Assembly (NCBI GenBank): GCA_018907035.1
Contig: JACCIC010000021.1
Span: 2,895,001-2,959,000 of the forward strand
Direction: 5' to 3'
DNA length: 64,000 bases
Source: Sycobia sp. Sy_11
Taxonomy: Eukaryota; Arthropoda; Insecta; Hymenoptera; Epichrysomallidae
The position numbers and the translations under genes were made by a program. The notes under the pieces were generated by a model that was given only the letters and a program-made list of their open reading frames with translations, was not told the DNA's origin and searched no databases. This document shows positions 13,804-27,200 of the stretch, one piece after another; the first letter of the stretch is position 1, and every line of letters begins with the position of its first letter.

Positions 13804-16800
13804 TTAATTCCTTTAAAGTATTCAATCTCCCTGTCTTGAAAGCCAATATATCTGTTCAATCCACGATCGGATCTTATTCTCGATGATCAATTTATGATGC
13901 GAGATAGCGATTTTGCCCATTTTTTTAAAGCAACCAAAATTGCCAAATGCTAATCATCTAAAGGTTAAAGCACCTTATTACGCACGTATATTTAATACGG
14001 TAAGTAAATAATCGCACTTACATATATAATAAGTAAAGCTGCTTTAATTAAAACGTACTAGTGTTGTTTTCTTATAAAAGTGACAATAGTCTACTAGGTA
14101 AGCCTTTTTTTATCTCTTCCAAAAAGTATACTACAAAAGCCAGCCAACTGGTGAGAGCCAATATTAGGTATTTCAGATCTCGACCAAAGCAAATCGTTTA
14201 GTTAGATGTCTATTATTCGAATTTCGAAATTATTTTTCAAGCTTAATTATTGTGGAAAATGAGAAATTTTTTATGAAAAATCTAAAAATTATTTTATTTA
14301 CAATTAAAAAAAAAATGCATCACGAATTATGTATTCGAATTATGTGTAAATTATGTATTCGATTATGTATAAATGTATTATAAATGTATTATAAATGGAT
14401 TATGTATTCGATTATGTATAAATCCACAATTAATCGTGAAAATGTAACTCATTTCTTGTAGTATCTGCCGCTGTCATTAGCTCATTTGCAAATGAACGAA
14501 TCAAGATCAAATATAATAAATAAATTAAGAATTAATATCTTAATTTATGAAATAGAAATTATTTTTCAATTTATTTCATTAGAATAACGTATAAAAAACA
14601 CAAATGTTTCTTTAATTATTTACGTTTTTTTAAAATACTTTATTAAGTTTTAGATTATTTTACAGGATCTTGGCGTAAAACAGGATTAAATATATACCAA
14701 TATTTGTTTCAAGTTCCAATCGTCCTTTAACGAAACATTAAAAAAAAAAAACTTTGACGAGCAACGATTTTTAGTTGTAACATTTCGTCAATTCCATTGG
14801 GTACGTATTGAATGTATCATACGTATCTCACATCAAAGGCAACAACAACAGAGCGGAGCGATCAGTGCGAAACTAATACGATTCGCCCCTTATTTACGAC
14901 CAGAACCGGGACGATCTCGCGACTCGCCGCTGCCTTCCAAACAACGCGGCACGATCGCTCAATCCCGCGAGAGTAAGAAAATCGGCTCGTGGCGCCGCGC
15001 GGAAAGGCAAGGGTTAGGTGGGACGGGCGAGGGGCGGGGGAAGGAGGAGGCCATAAAGCCCATCGAGCGCTGCGGCAACGCGCTTCGTAAGTAAACGGGT
15101 CAATGTCAATGCGCCGGTGAAAGGGTGGATCGGGGGGGGGGTGGGGGATGGGGGTGGGTGGGAGATAAAACAGCCGCACGGTGAGGCCAGACGGATCGGA
15201 TCGCGGGGATTAACGAGGTGGCCAACGACGCGGTTCCTCGAAGACGTCGGGTCTTATTGCCTGCCGCCGGACATTACGTATCGCGGGCCTCACCCCGTGC
15301 GCATCCTGCGCGACGGACGACCGACATTTTTCGACGAAATCGAAGTCGAAAATTGAAAACGACGTCATTGGAATCGAAAGCGAAATCTCTTCCTCTAGTT
15401 CTAGCCGTTTCTTTGTTCGTTAATCTTTTTTTTTTTCGGGGGTTCGATTTTAAGGGTTAAGACTCGTTATTATATGGCGTTTTGCAAGTATAAAGAGCGA
15501 AGTGTCAATAACGCTCTTTGAACCACCTATGCATAGAGGTATTTTACGTATTCGCGTAATATTCATTATTATTCCGTTGCGGTTACATATTCAGTTCGTT
15601 TTTTCTAGGGATTTTACAGTTTAGAAAAGTTACGTAACAATTTTTTTTTTTTTGATTCATGATAAAATGTATTAAGTTAGAGAGGCAATATTATTGGACA
15701 TAAGTGCCATGTTAATCTTAACGTTGAAGCTGAGCTTCGAATCGACGAAGTCTTCAAGACCGATTTATTTTTTATTATCGATTTTTTCCCCTTATTACTA
15801 CCGATTTTTCAAGGAACAAAGATTTTAAGTTCGCTTATGAGATCGGGTTACCTGGTAATTGTTATGTCGAGCATTATTTTAATTGATTTCTTGCCTGCGA
15901 GGCTTTGTGCGCAAGTAAGAAACGCAGATATAAAATTAACTGTTCCCTTTTTCCGTCGAACGATTGTATTTGTGGATAATTTGTCAAAGAGGCCGTAAGT
16001 TCGATGACAATGTTTATTTATGTATATATAAATTACAAATTTATTTATATTATACGCGAAAACATATTAATGCTATTTATCATTAAATTTATCATTATTT
16101 TAACGTCGACGAGTCTTTTATTCATCAATTTATCCACGCGGGCGTGATACGATCGCAAGCATCGCCTTATAACGCGCGCAACGAAGTATATAATGGCACG
16201 GGTGAATTTATGCGAGATGACTTATATCGCTTTTAAGCTTTTCCCTTTTAGCCCTGTTATATAATGAAAGAAGGAGGTGGGGGGAGGGGGTGGGCCAGCT
16301 TAAGTCTTTGACTCGCACTTTCAACCAAGATATAATCAGGGTCAGAAGGAGGATTCGAGGGCAAAAGCAATCTTTCGCGCGTCTCTTATCTAAATGGAGG
16401 CTTATCCAGTGTCCTCGTTGAGTTCCTCCCCCCCCCGCGATTATTTTGTCCAATACCGAAATGCTTGCATAACCGGCGACTTAATCCACGCGATTAAAGT
16501 ATTATTAAAACGTCCCTGAGGCAGCGGCATCGGCTATATAATTGACGTTGAATAATATGGCAAATTTGCGCTGTATGTAAAATTGAACAAAGAGCGAATT
16601 TTCGGTTAGTCAGTCGATTCGTGTCGCGCGGGATAGATTTTTAGATCGACGTGTGAAAAGGTTAAATTTTATATTACACGGAGGAGCTTCGTAACGTCGA
16701 GGGCGACTAAGTTTCCACAACGGTATATACCGTAGAATTCGACATTCTTCGGCTTATATCGCTCCTCTTTTTGCGCGTTAGCCAGAAAGTTAATATTCTC

Positions 16801-18985
16801 GGCTCTTCGTTGTCCTTAATCGTTATGTCATTTTTGCCAAAATAACAGATTTTGCCCAACTGCTTAGGGTCAAACTATTTCCTTGCACGGGCAATGGGTG
16901 TATAAGTTTGACTTTTGCCAAGCTCAATGAACCGATGCAAAAAGAGCTTGGGATTTTTCGCAGCCTCGCTGCAGAGGTTTTAGGGGGGGGCGGGGCGGAC
17001 GGGGCGCTTACACGTCATTAGTATCGTTGATCTGAACGCTACAGTAAAAGCATGAGAATTTTTTGGAATCGCGAGCATGATGCAATTATGTCCGTATAGT
17101 TTATATATAGTTCAATAAATCGATGCGATACAGATTGATCTTGCTGGGACAATCTTATTGGAATTATACAATACGCAAAGAACGAATTTCTCGAATACCT
17201 ATCATACATCGCTCAATTAAACATAGTTACATTAAAATGTTTTAATTTTAAGCCAAAACACTGTCAATCGCGTCTTCGACCTGAGCTTTTACATGATTTG
17301 CTGCACGTTGCGCATTAATATACGGTTTAATAATGTTTTTTTCATTTTCGGCAATATTAGGCGATCGCATTTTAACGAGAGCCTTCGGCTGTATCGCTGA
17401 CGACAAAGACAAAAAAAAAAAAGCTCATTCAATTTCACGCATATAGGCGCGCAGAAACCTTCGGGTATCCGTACGACCTGCTCGTAATAATAAAGACTCT
17501 GACTTTTTAAAAACGATTCAGAAATTTATGCATTCCTGTAATGTCAGTGTAACGCAAAATGAATGTAGAACGACGGTTCCTCGGGAAATTTAGGGTTGAC
17601 AGGTTCCGCGATTTTCGCGCGATTGGCCGTGCTATGTTTTTTTTTCTTTCCTTCAAAGTTATTCGAACCAATATACAAAGATTCCAATTTTTTCTTTTGT
17701 CATGATAATTAACCCAGGCGATACGTCGATTTCCATCTAATCTATCTCTATTTTCAGTTTACTCCGATCAGAATCCGTAATTTTTTCAACATTTTCGGTC
17801 ACAATCGATATATAAGTTCATTTTGATATTTTTCAGAATCAAATTTATTTACGGAATTGAAATGTTTATATTAATTATTTCATCACGATCTATACTTTCT
17901 ATGTAGTGATGAAAAATTGTCTTGTATTTTCATTCGTTTATTTGTAATGATTTCACTTTAATAGCATCATGCTTTCTTCATTTGACTACATAATAACTCT
18001 CTAAAAGAAGGAATAATTTGAGAATTGATTGGGATAACAATGAATTCTCATTCTTAATTTATGTTTATTATATTTACCATCATCAGTGATTATGTAGCAA
18101 ATAAAAATTTTTAATTACCCGAATCGTTACGTTTATTTCCGACAAGAAAACTGCTATTGACGGTAATATTTTCAATTTCAACGAAGAACAAAGTGCAAAT
18201 AACTAAAATCATAAGTATTGCAGTCTGCTATCCTTTTTTTTTTTGCAATATATCCAACAATTTTTACCCTCAGTCCAGCGAATAAAGGTCATTTCGCATC
18301 CGTTATAATTCGTCATACACTTTTAGGAAGCAGATAAATCGATTTGTAGGGATTCTTATGCTGTTCACGAGGACAATGATTTTGTCCTTTTCGAGGCTCT
18401 CGCGCGCATCCTGCACTCCGCATTCGACTTTTAATTGCTTAATACATTTTAAATAATGATAATTTTCAATTGGGTACCAAAAACGTACAATTTAACGATT
18501 GAATTCCTATATTGAATGCGCTTGATCGGTACTTATCGCCGAAGGCCACGCGGACGTTGCGAGCCGGGTCGATCGTCAAATTTCGAATCTCATTTCGCAA
18601 GCTGTATAAAATTGATTTTAAAGTAAAAACAAAAAATCAAAAATAAAAAAAACTTCTACGAAATTCCTTCGAAAGTGCCGATTTAACAAAAAAAAAAAAA
18701 AAAAAAATCTTTCAAGCCCGCATTAACGGACGCCGACGCCGCTCCCATATCCTCCAATAAAAATTCACGAGCTCCCGATAATTGTTACGTATAAATTTTA
18801 AGAGCCTGTAATCATTCGACTTGCATCCAGTGCGCCTTCGATGTATTCTCTCGCTCGCGGCTGCTCGACAGCGTCCACGGCGCCGTGTGACGAAAGTGCT
18901 GAAATTTTCGCGAGGCATCGCAAAATTACCGGCGAGCCACTTTGATCCGCATAAAAAGATTAGCGTAAAATTTTACGAACACATA

Positions 18986-19034
<49 letters not shown>

Positions 19035-20699
19035 CACATGAAAGCTTGCAATCTCGACCCTTTATCGTTTGCGGTTATTGTTTTACAGTTGATCGTATTA
19101 ACGATAATGCGCTTATTGTTTCAAACACTGTTACTCTTATTTATTCAGCTTAATGAAAACATTGAATTATTATAATTAAAATAATGGGAAAAATTTATTA
19201 AATATAATAACTCTTGGATAAATTGGATAATTTTGGAGATTTCGATATCTGACAGCTGTATCGGCGGTCGGGTCACTTATCAATAAAATTTATATATAGA
19301 TCTTGTTGTTATTGGAATCTTAAAGTATAATGCATGATATTTTGAAAACGGCTGTCAAAAAAGAAATGCTGTAAAATTGCGAAAATAATCAATTATTATT
19401 AACATTTAATTAGATATGTCCATTATTTTATTTACACATTTTTTACGAGGTGTTCGTTAATTATTCGCGTTTTCTTAAATTATTTTATCGAATAATCTCT
19501 TATTTCTTTCATTCTCTTATTTCTAACGGCCGTGTGTTCAATATTTTTTTCGTTTCTCAACAAAATAGATTTTTGTTTTGTTTTTTTTTTTAATCATGCG
19601 CTCGATTTAATATAGTAGAATGAAAGATCAATGTACCAGAGCTGATCGAAGTGCACGTGCAGTGGGGTAATAATTTTTGAATTTGTTTCAGTTATTTTTA
19701 GGACATTTGGTTTAAAGTAAACTAAATTATTTCGTATTAAAAATAAAAAAATAAATAAAAAACTAATAATCCTTTGGGAAACAAAATGTTTAGAGTGAAT
19801 GTAATTTAATCGATATTATGTGTTAGGTGAATATTGCATAATTATGGCCAGATTGTACCGTCAGCCTTTTCGGTAAAAAATAACAATTAATGGATTTCGA
19901 ACTGAAACAAGTCCCGCCTGATTACGATTACCAGCCCATAACACCGGGGCCTGGATTTGTTTCAATTTGAAACCCGTTAATTCGTATTTTTGCTCGGAAA
20001 GGTTTTGTCCGGTCCGACCGAAACATCGTTAGTGCGACGTGATAAAAACAAAGTGAAGCAATAAGCATATAGACAGCGGAAGCCACCAGTTTCATTTCAG
20101 CCTCTTTTTTCTTACACTGAAAAAAATATTTTTCGAAATCAAGTAAATATTTGTTCTTAAATTAAGAAAATATTCACTATATTTAAGAGTACGTGGTTTG
20201 ATTCAAGTGAATTCTTCTTGTATTAAGTAAATACTTCCTTGATTTAAGAAGATGCTTTCTCAATTTAAGGAAATAATTTACTCGGTACAAAACAAGAAAA
20301 TATTTACTTGATATTTTTTTGGTATCTGATGGATATTTTTTTCTCAGTGTATCCAAATTACCCTAAAAACCTTAAAATTTACCAAACCTATGTACCGATC
20401 AATAGTTACAATTGATGTTCATACGGACGAGGATTAACAAAAACTTTTCACATGTCTGTGCTGCTTTATACATCTAGTCGCCCGTCTCGACGAAGCGGCG
20501 AAAAAAAGAACATATATATATATCTAAAGAAAAGAAAAAAAATGCGTCATATATGTAGCTGCGTCTCGCGGTGGTCGGCGTTGCAAATTCAATAAAGCCA
20601 GCCGATCGTAATCGCCGGGCGATTCATGCCCCGAAACGAAAAATTTGGCGAATCACCTAATCGATAAGGCGAAATTCGGCCCCTCGCGAGTGCGTGCGA

Positions 20700-20747
<48 letters not shown>

Positions 20748-21162
20748 ACAAGGAGGAAGAGAAAAAAATTTTTACGCTTCCAATAATAATCAAAGCTCCG
20801 CGCTACCCGGCAACGGCCTATCCGAGCATCGGAGATACAATAACGCGCGTGCGCGAGGGTACCGTCGTCAGGCGGTACGCGACGCGAGCACTGTGGGCAC
20901 GCGTGATCCCTGGAGAGTACGTGTACGTAGATGTACGCCTCTCTTTCTCTCTCCCCCCCTCCCCTTCCACCTATTTATCTCTTTCTATATCTCCGCGATT
21001 AATTAAAATAGAAAAGGAATTAAAGAGTGTAGGGGAAGGCTGCGGAGCGAGAGAGCGACTCTCTAGGCGCCAAGGCCTCGTAGCCCGAGGCGATCGAGCG
21101 CCTTGGATCGGATCGGAACCGCGCGAGCGGGCCTTTGACTATATAGATATCGCCCTCCTCTC

Positions 21163-21202
<40 letters not shown>

Positions 21203-24200
21203 CCGCTTTATTTGCGCTCGCTTGCTCGTTTCCACTCCTTTTCCCCCCTCCTTCTTTCTCTTTTACTTTTCGCGCGTTCCCTGTATGTATTTCTTAGGAT
21301 ATTATTTTGGTGTATATATATATATATATATATTTCGATAAATTTCGGTAATGCCCTTTTGGGTTTCTTCGAGTGGTTTTCCAGAAGAGCCTCGCACAAG
21401 CATGAAGAATTACAGTGACATTTGTATTATGAATATTTCCATTATGTTTTCAACCTTTGAGAAACTATATTCGAAATCTATGAAGTCAATTGGTCAGGAA
21501 CGCAGAAAAAAAACAACGTTTTCATATGAAGTAAACGTATAAGAAAATATCGTACAATATTTTCAGTTGTAATTAAAATTGGTTTTGTATTAAAAAAAAA
21601 AAAATAAAATATGCGCTATTGTTCGTGATTCACGCAGGCAACTGGGTCAATATTATCTTTTTTCCGACAATAAAAAGTGGGTTTTTAGGAACAGCCATTG
21701 AGTCCTATTATTAGTATATTTTCACATTCTAATTTAAGAATATTTACGATTGAAGAAGATGCCCGTCATTAAAGGTAAAATAGACCAATGAGAAACGATA
21801 CAAATGATAGAAACTGCATTATTTATGAAAATTTACAATATCTTTACATTTCGGCGATTAAAAACAGTGTGTTTCGATTATTGAAAGAGTCATACGTAAT
21901 TTCTTTGCTTTTATAAAGAGAAATAAAAGACAATTTATAAAACGACGCCGCTATTTATTCGAAAGAAGTTCTGTATTTTTAAAAATACATTCAACTTAAT
22001 TGCGCTTCATCCAATATTCTTCTTTATTACTGACTCGCTTAATAATACCGTTGAAAAACCAATAAAACCTATTCCTCTTCTTATTTATCTAATTTCTCAA
22101 TGCAGTTTCATCTTAATTTCGGCAGAGGTCTTTCGAAACTTCAAAACATTAATTTCCAATCAATGAAGTGGTGCTGTTTAATAAAATCTTTTGTTGTCAT
22201 TTTATATTACGATTACTTAGAAATTAATATGGAATTAAAGTAGAAGAACGAAAAAGTTGAAAGAAAAGAAAGCTCTAAATAGTTACTAATGCCAAGAACT
22301 AATGTTTGTCCAAATTTTTGTTATGTGACATTATTTATTGTGTTAAATATAAAAAATGTATATATAAAAATCTTACGAAATTTATATTTCATTACACTTT
22401 ATTGTATTTATTTATTACAGATTATAACTGCATTTATTTATATATACATAACGTTTGTATCATACGCACCTAATTAGTTTAAAAAAAATATATATTTTGC
22501 GTGTAAGATTCTAAATATTGGTTGTATAATAATAGCTCGTTTTTGAAAAAATAACGAGCGCTTTATAATTGCCTCTATTTGAACGATTTAAAACATTATT
22601 AAAGAATTATTAAGATTGTGCATAAAATAAAAAACTGTAAAAATAACAAAAATTTCATTTGTTTTTTTTTTATTTTTGACATGTTAAAAGTATGGTTGAT
22701 ATACTCATATATGTATACAATTTAGGTATTTATTTAGCTTAAATGAAATTCAAGACTGGTTACTTTTGATAATTTAATCGGGAAATAGGTATCGTTTGAA
22801 TTGAAATTTTTTTGGGTATAAATGATTTGCACATATAATGCTTGAATATATTTGAGCGTGAGATTCTAGGGGATCGCTGTCGTCGATTGCATGGAAAAAT
22901 CGAGAAAAATTGGCGGAACGATGGCAAAAAATGTTATGCAGAAAGAAAAGTTTGTTTATTTTTACTAGTCTTTCGTACGAGCGGAGCTAATGAAAACAAA
23001 AAATTATATTCGTCATATAAATTATACACGGGATATGAAAGTGATATAAGTATAGTTCAAAATTATATTTGTAAAATTTTTAAAGAAGATATTATAGCTT
23101 GAATTAATTTTCGAAAGATATTATTTTAAAAATTCGATTGACTTTGGTTTTTTTGAGGAGCGCCTTGGAGGTTATTAGTCGCAAGTGGTTGACTTTTAAT
23201 TTTAATTCAGCTGATATTTTACAAGATAGTTACATCACAGACTTATAAATTCAAAAAGATTTTGAATATTCTAATACAAATCTTAAAAAAAAACCATAAA
23301 AACTTGAATTTGATTAATAGAATTTTTGGAAACACAAGTAAACCAGTGTTAATGATTAAATATGATTAATTATGCATTCACTTTATATTAAGAAGCAACT
23401 AGTCAACGGCTCATACAAATTAAAACGTATGTTTACTATGTTTTCCAAATTTATGAATCTGAATTTATTTGTCTTTTATTCTCTAAGGTTAATTTTATTA
23501 TAATTTTTTTAAGGCATTATTTGTTGTTCAGAACTTTGTGTTTATAAGTTATAGATTAAGAGGTAGTTTGCACGTCAAATTAAATTTAGTCCTCCCAAAG
23601 GGATTGCAGACATTTTATACTATTAAAAATTAATGGAAAAATCAAAAATTTCAAATAGACGATTCTAAAGCAAAAATTTATAATAAGATCCCGATGTAAT
23701 AACAATCGCGCCAAAAATTAACTTTATACAGCATTCGCAATTAAACTTCGAACCAATTGACCACCTAGCTTTATTCGCGCGTTCAGCTCTTTCGATATTT
23801 GAGCCGGAGAATTACAAAAAAAAAAAAAAAAAAAAAAAAAATCACCGAACACGCAACTATTTCGCCAGTTTTAATCGCAATCATCCCGAGCAAACAGTGG
23901 AATATTTGCCGATGTACTACAGTGGAAATCCCATTTTAACGGTTAGCCGGTGGGCCGATATTCGCCGATTCCCCAATATCAAAGATTGGCGATTTCGGCG
24001 ATAACCGATGCGATCATCCGACACACACATACACACATGTATTTAATTTTCAATTATGCCCTCTTAAATTGTCTCTTTCGTATTTTAAGCACGGTTCTCA
24101 TTAAGTGTGTAACGTGGCAAAATATCAAAGTATGCCTATTCAACGTATTTTTTTTCCTATTCGGCTATTCTTGACTGTGTACCAATTCTGTGATTTACTT

Positions 24201-27200
24201 ATATATATAGATATATTTATATATACACCCGCGTGGGAGTAATAAGAGCATTTGAAGTATGTTTCTCGCGCCCCGCGACTATAGAATGTGACGATCTGTA
24301 CATAAGGCCTTGATATGGGCGTTCGAACGGATGAGGGGAGGGGCTGGGGAGAGGACTTATAAATCACCGAAGGCTGGACAGACCGATTGTCTCTTGGCTG
24401 GCAGACAAGTGTCCTTGGATTTAGGGGACTTCTTTTTTTTTTTTTTACAACAAACAAATCCACTGCCGGGCGGCCTTTCGATTTCGAGTGCCGCTCGCGC
24501 GCGCCCGTCGAATTCACTTTTAATATTTCGTTTTTTTTTCCTTTTTTTTTCCCGTTTTTCTCTCTCCGAATCAGCGATTTTTTTTCGAAAAATCCAGAGA
24601 AAATCTGGTCGGGGACAAGAAGTCAGGCGAAATGATAGATGAAATATGATAGCCTGATTTTCTTTTTTTTTTTTTTTCGTTAGCGCGAGAGATATTGCGA
24701 AGAATTTGCATTAGTCGTAACGAAACAAGAATTTACGATATTGATAAGCATCCGCAATGAGTATTTAGCGCGATTGTTGAAATTTAATTTACGGACTCGT
24801 TGGTAAAAATGACGAATTCGTTTGATATTACAATTATAAGAATTTCGAGGGGTTATTCCTGAAATTACTTCACTCTTGTTCACCAATCGTTTTAAAATTT
24901 TTTAAACTCATTAAAATTTTTTCCCAATAATTCCTAAGATACATAACGCGTGTAAAATCCCATTTATAAATCAATTTAAAGTTTTTTTTTTTTCAAAATA
25001 ACTCGAGATCGGTAGAATTCAATGGAAATCGTATGGGATTGCTTGAAATATTATCCACTTAAATAGTCCTTCGATCAATTTTCACTGTTTTCATCGAGAG
25101 AAATTTATTTCTATAAGTACACGACTATTGATTTTTACAAGTTTTTACTGTACATTTTAAATCCTCTTGCGAATTGTATGTAAATATTGAAAAAGATCAT
25201 TTATTTTATTAGACGCGAGTATCGCGTAGCGTTTTTAGAGAAGAAAAAATAAATAAAGCAATAAGTGCTGCCACTAACCAATGGCCGCTTTTTTTTATGC
25301 TAAAACTCTGAAGAATACGGCATGTAATCGATGTCCACGTAATTGAGAAGCGTAATTGTGATTGATGCGCAAATCAGCTCCTTATAGATCGCCAATGTAT
25401 GACTTGTGATTTATGTGCAAGCATAATTCATGCGATAATTATACTTATTGGCTTTTATTGGAGTATTCGTTACTTTATCCCAATTAATCCTATTTTATTT
25501 CCCCTTTCAATTACGGCGACAGCTTTGTCGATTGGCTTTATTTATTTATTTATTTTTTTTTTTGTGTAAATAAAATTGACGCGAATAGAGCAAAATGTAT
25601 ATAGATCCTTTATCGTACGGTTACGGATTTTTCTTCTTCTTTACTTCATTACGTCTTTTATTCAACAAAATATTAATTTTGCATAATGCATTGAGAAATT
25701 TTTTAACGAGATACCCCTTACCAATGCACGCAGAACGTAATTTTTATATCTCTCGCTCGAGCGCGCACGACGTATAAATGGATTTCTTCAAAATGGTATA
25801 ATGGAAACTTATTTCTTTTTTTCCTCTCCACTCCAACAGTCTCAGGCGTCTTTTCGTTCTTAATCGTACAACTTCTACCGGGCAGTTCAATTGCAGTAGA
25901 ATTCTAAAAACGACCGTGACCATTTTTAAATACTGACGCATTTAACGGTCAACCAATCGCAATGTTGTTCTTAAGCCTACGCGGCGAGGGAAAGACTAAA
26001 CTACATCTGGTAAATATTCAGCGAAGTCTTGCGCAAAGACGAGGGATTTTTTTTTCTTCATCTTCTTTATTTTATACAAAGTTAATTAATTAAAGTCACC
26101 GCGGACATTGACGACGTTGATGTTATTTTTAAAAATTGGCAATTTTTCAATTGGAGTCCGATGAAGATTGATATATTTATAAATATAGATAGTAGTCAGT
26201 ATTTGGTAATTACGATTTGTGTGTGTGTGTGTGTGTGTCATGTTTTGCGCGGAGGCGGAAAACAGTGAAAGTCGCGCCCGATTTATTATATCACGGATTG
26301 TTTTTTTTTTCTCCATTTGGAGCATCGACATTTTTATCGCAAGGACAGGCGAATTTATTTCGGTATTTACATACTTTTATCGCTGGCGTAATTGGCGAAT
26401 TGTTTTTTTTTCTGCATCCGTATCTATGCTTTCATAAATTTGCCACCGCAGCCGCGCCGGAATTATCATTGGGAAAGTTCAAAGTGCCTTTACTTCGATG
26501 GCTTTTAGACTTTTAAGCCGATTGCAGATAGTTCTTTTTTTCCTCTTTTTCCTTTCATGTCGACGAGAACATTTTTTTTTGGCGTCATTATTCGTCGTAA
26601 TTGCTTCGTTAACGTTAGTACGACAAATGAACGTCTTACAATTATTATTAAATAAGCAATTCGAGCGGCAATTTTTAAATTAACATTAACGTCCGTCATC
26701 GAAGATGCCGAAAGGCTGGGATTGGCTTCGAGCTTTATCAAATAAAAATTACATATCATCAGCTGAATATCGAAATTTATTAGTTAAAGAAAGGTATAGT
26801 GATGCACCCTGTTAGCGTATTTTTAATTATTTAGAAAAGTTACATATTATAGATTGTTAAATTTATCAACTATGTACAATTGTTTTTTTTCTTTTTTCTA
26901 ATAGTAATGGAAACAATGTATACATGATTTATTTTACTTCAATGCAAAATTTTTATTCACGTATTTTATACAATGTTTCAACAATTTCAATATTTGTTAT
27001 CTTCAGGTGTTGCGAATATAATATCCAATCACTTTTTATATTATCACAACGAAAGGTACGTAAACAATATTTTTCTATTTCTTTTTAAACATAAAAAAAT
27101 TATCGTCTAATAATTTTGGTCACGTAAACAATACATAATAATACAAAACAACGATTGGATTTTTTTTTCAGCGACCAAAGCAAAATTTATCATCTATACG

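Noticed and set aside
20645..21418. 257-codon plus-strand open frame
   Set aside because: It runs through two TA arrays coding runs of Ile-Tyr and through CpG-rich DNA that lacks stops by composition; no domain, no splice context.
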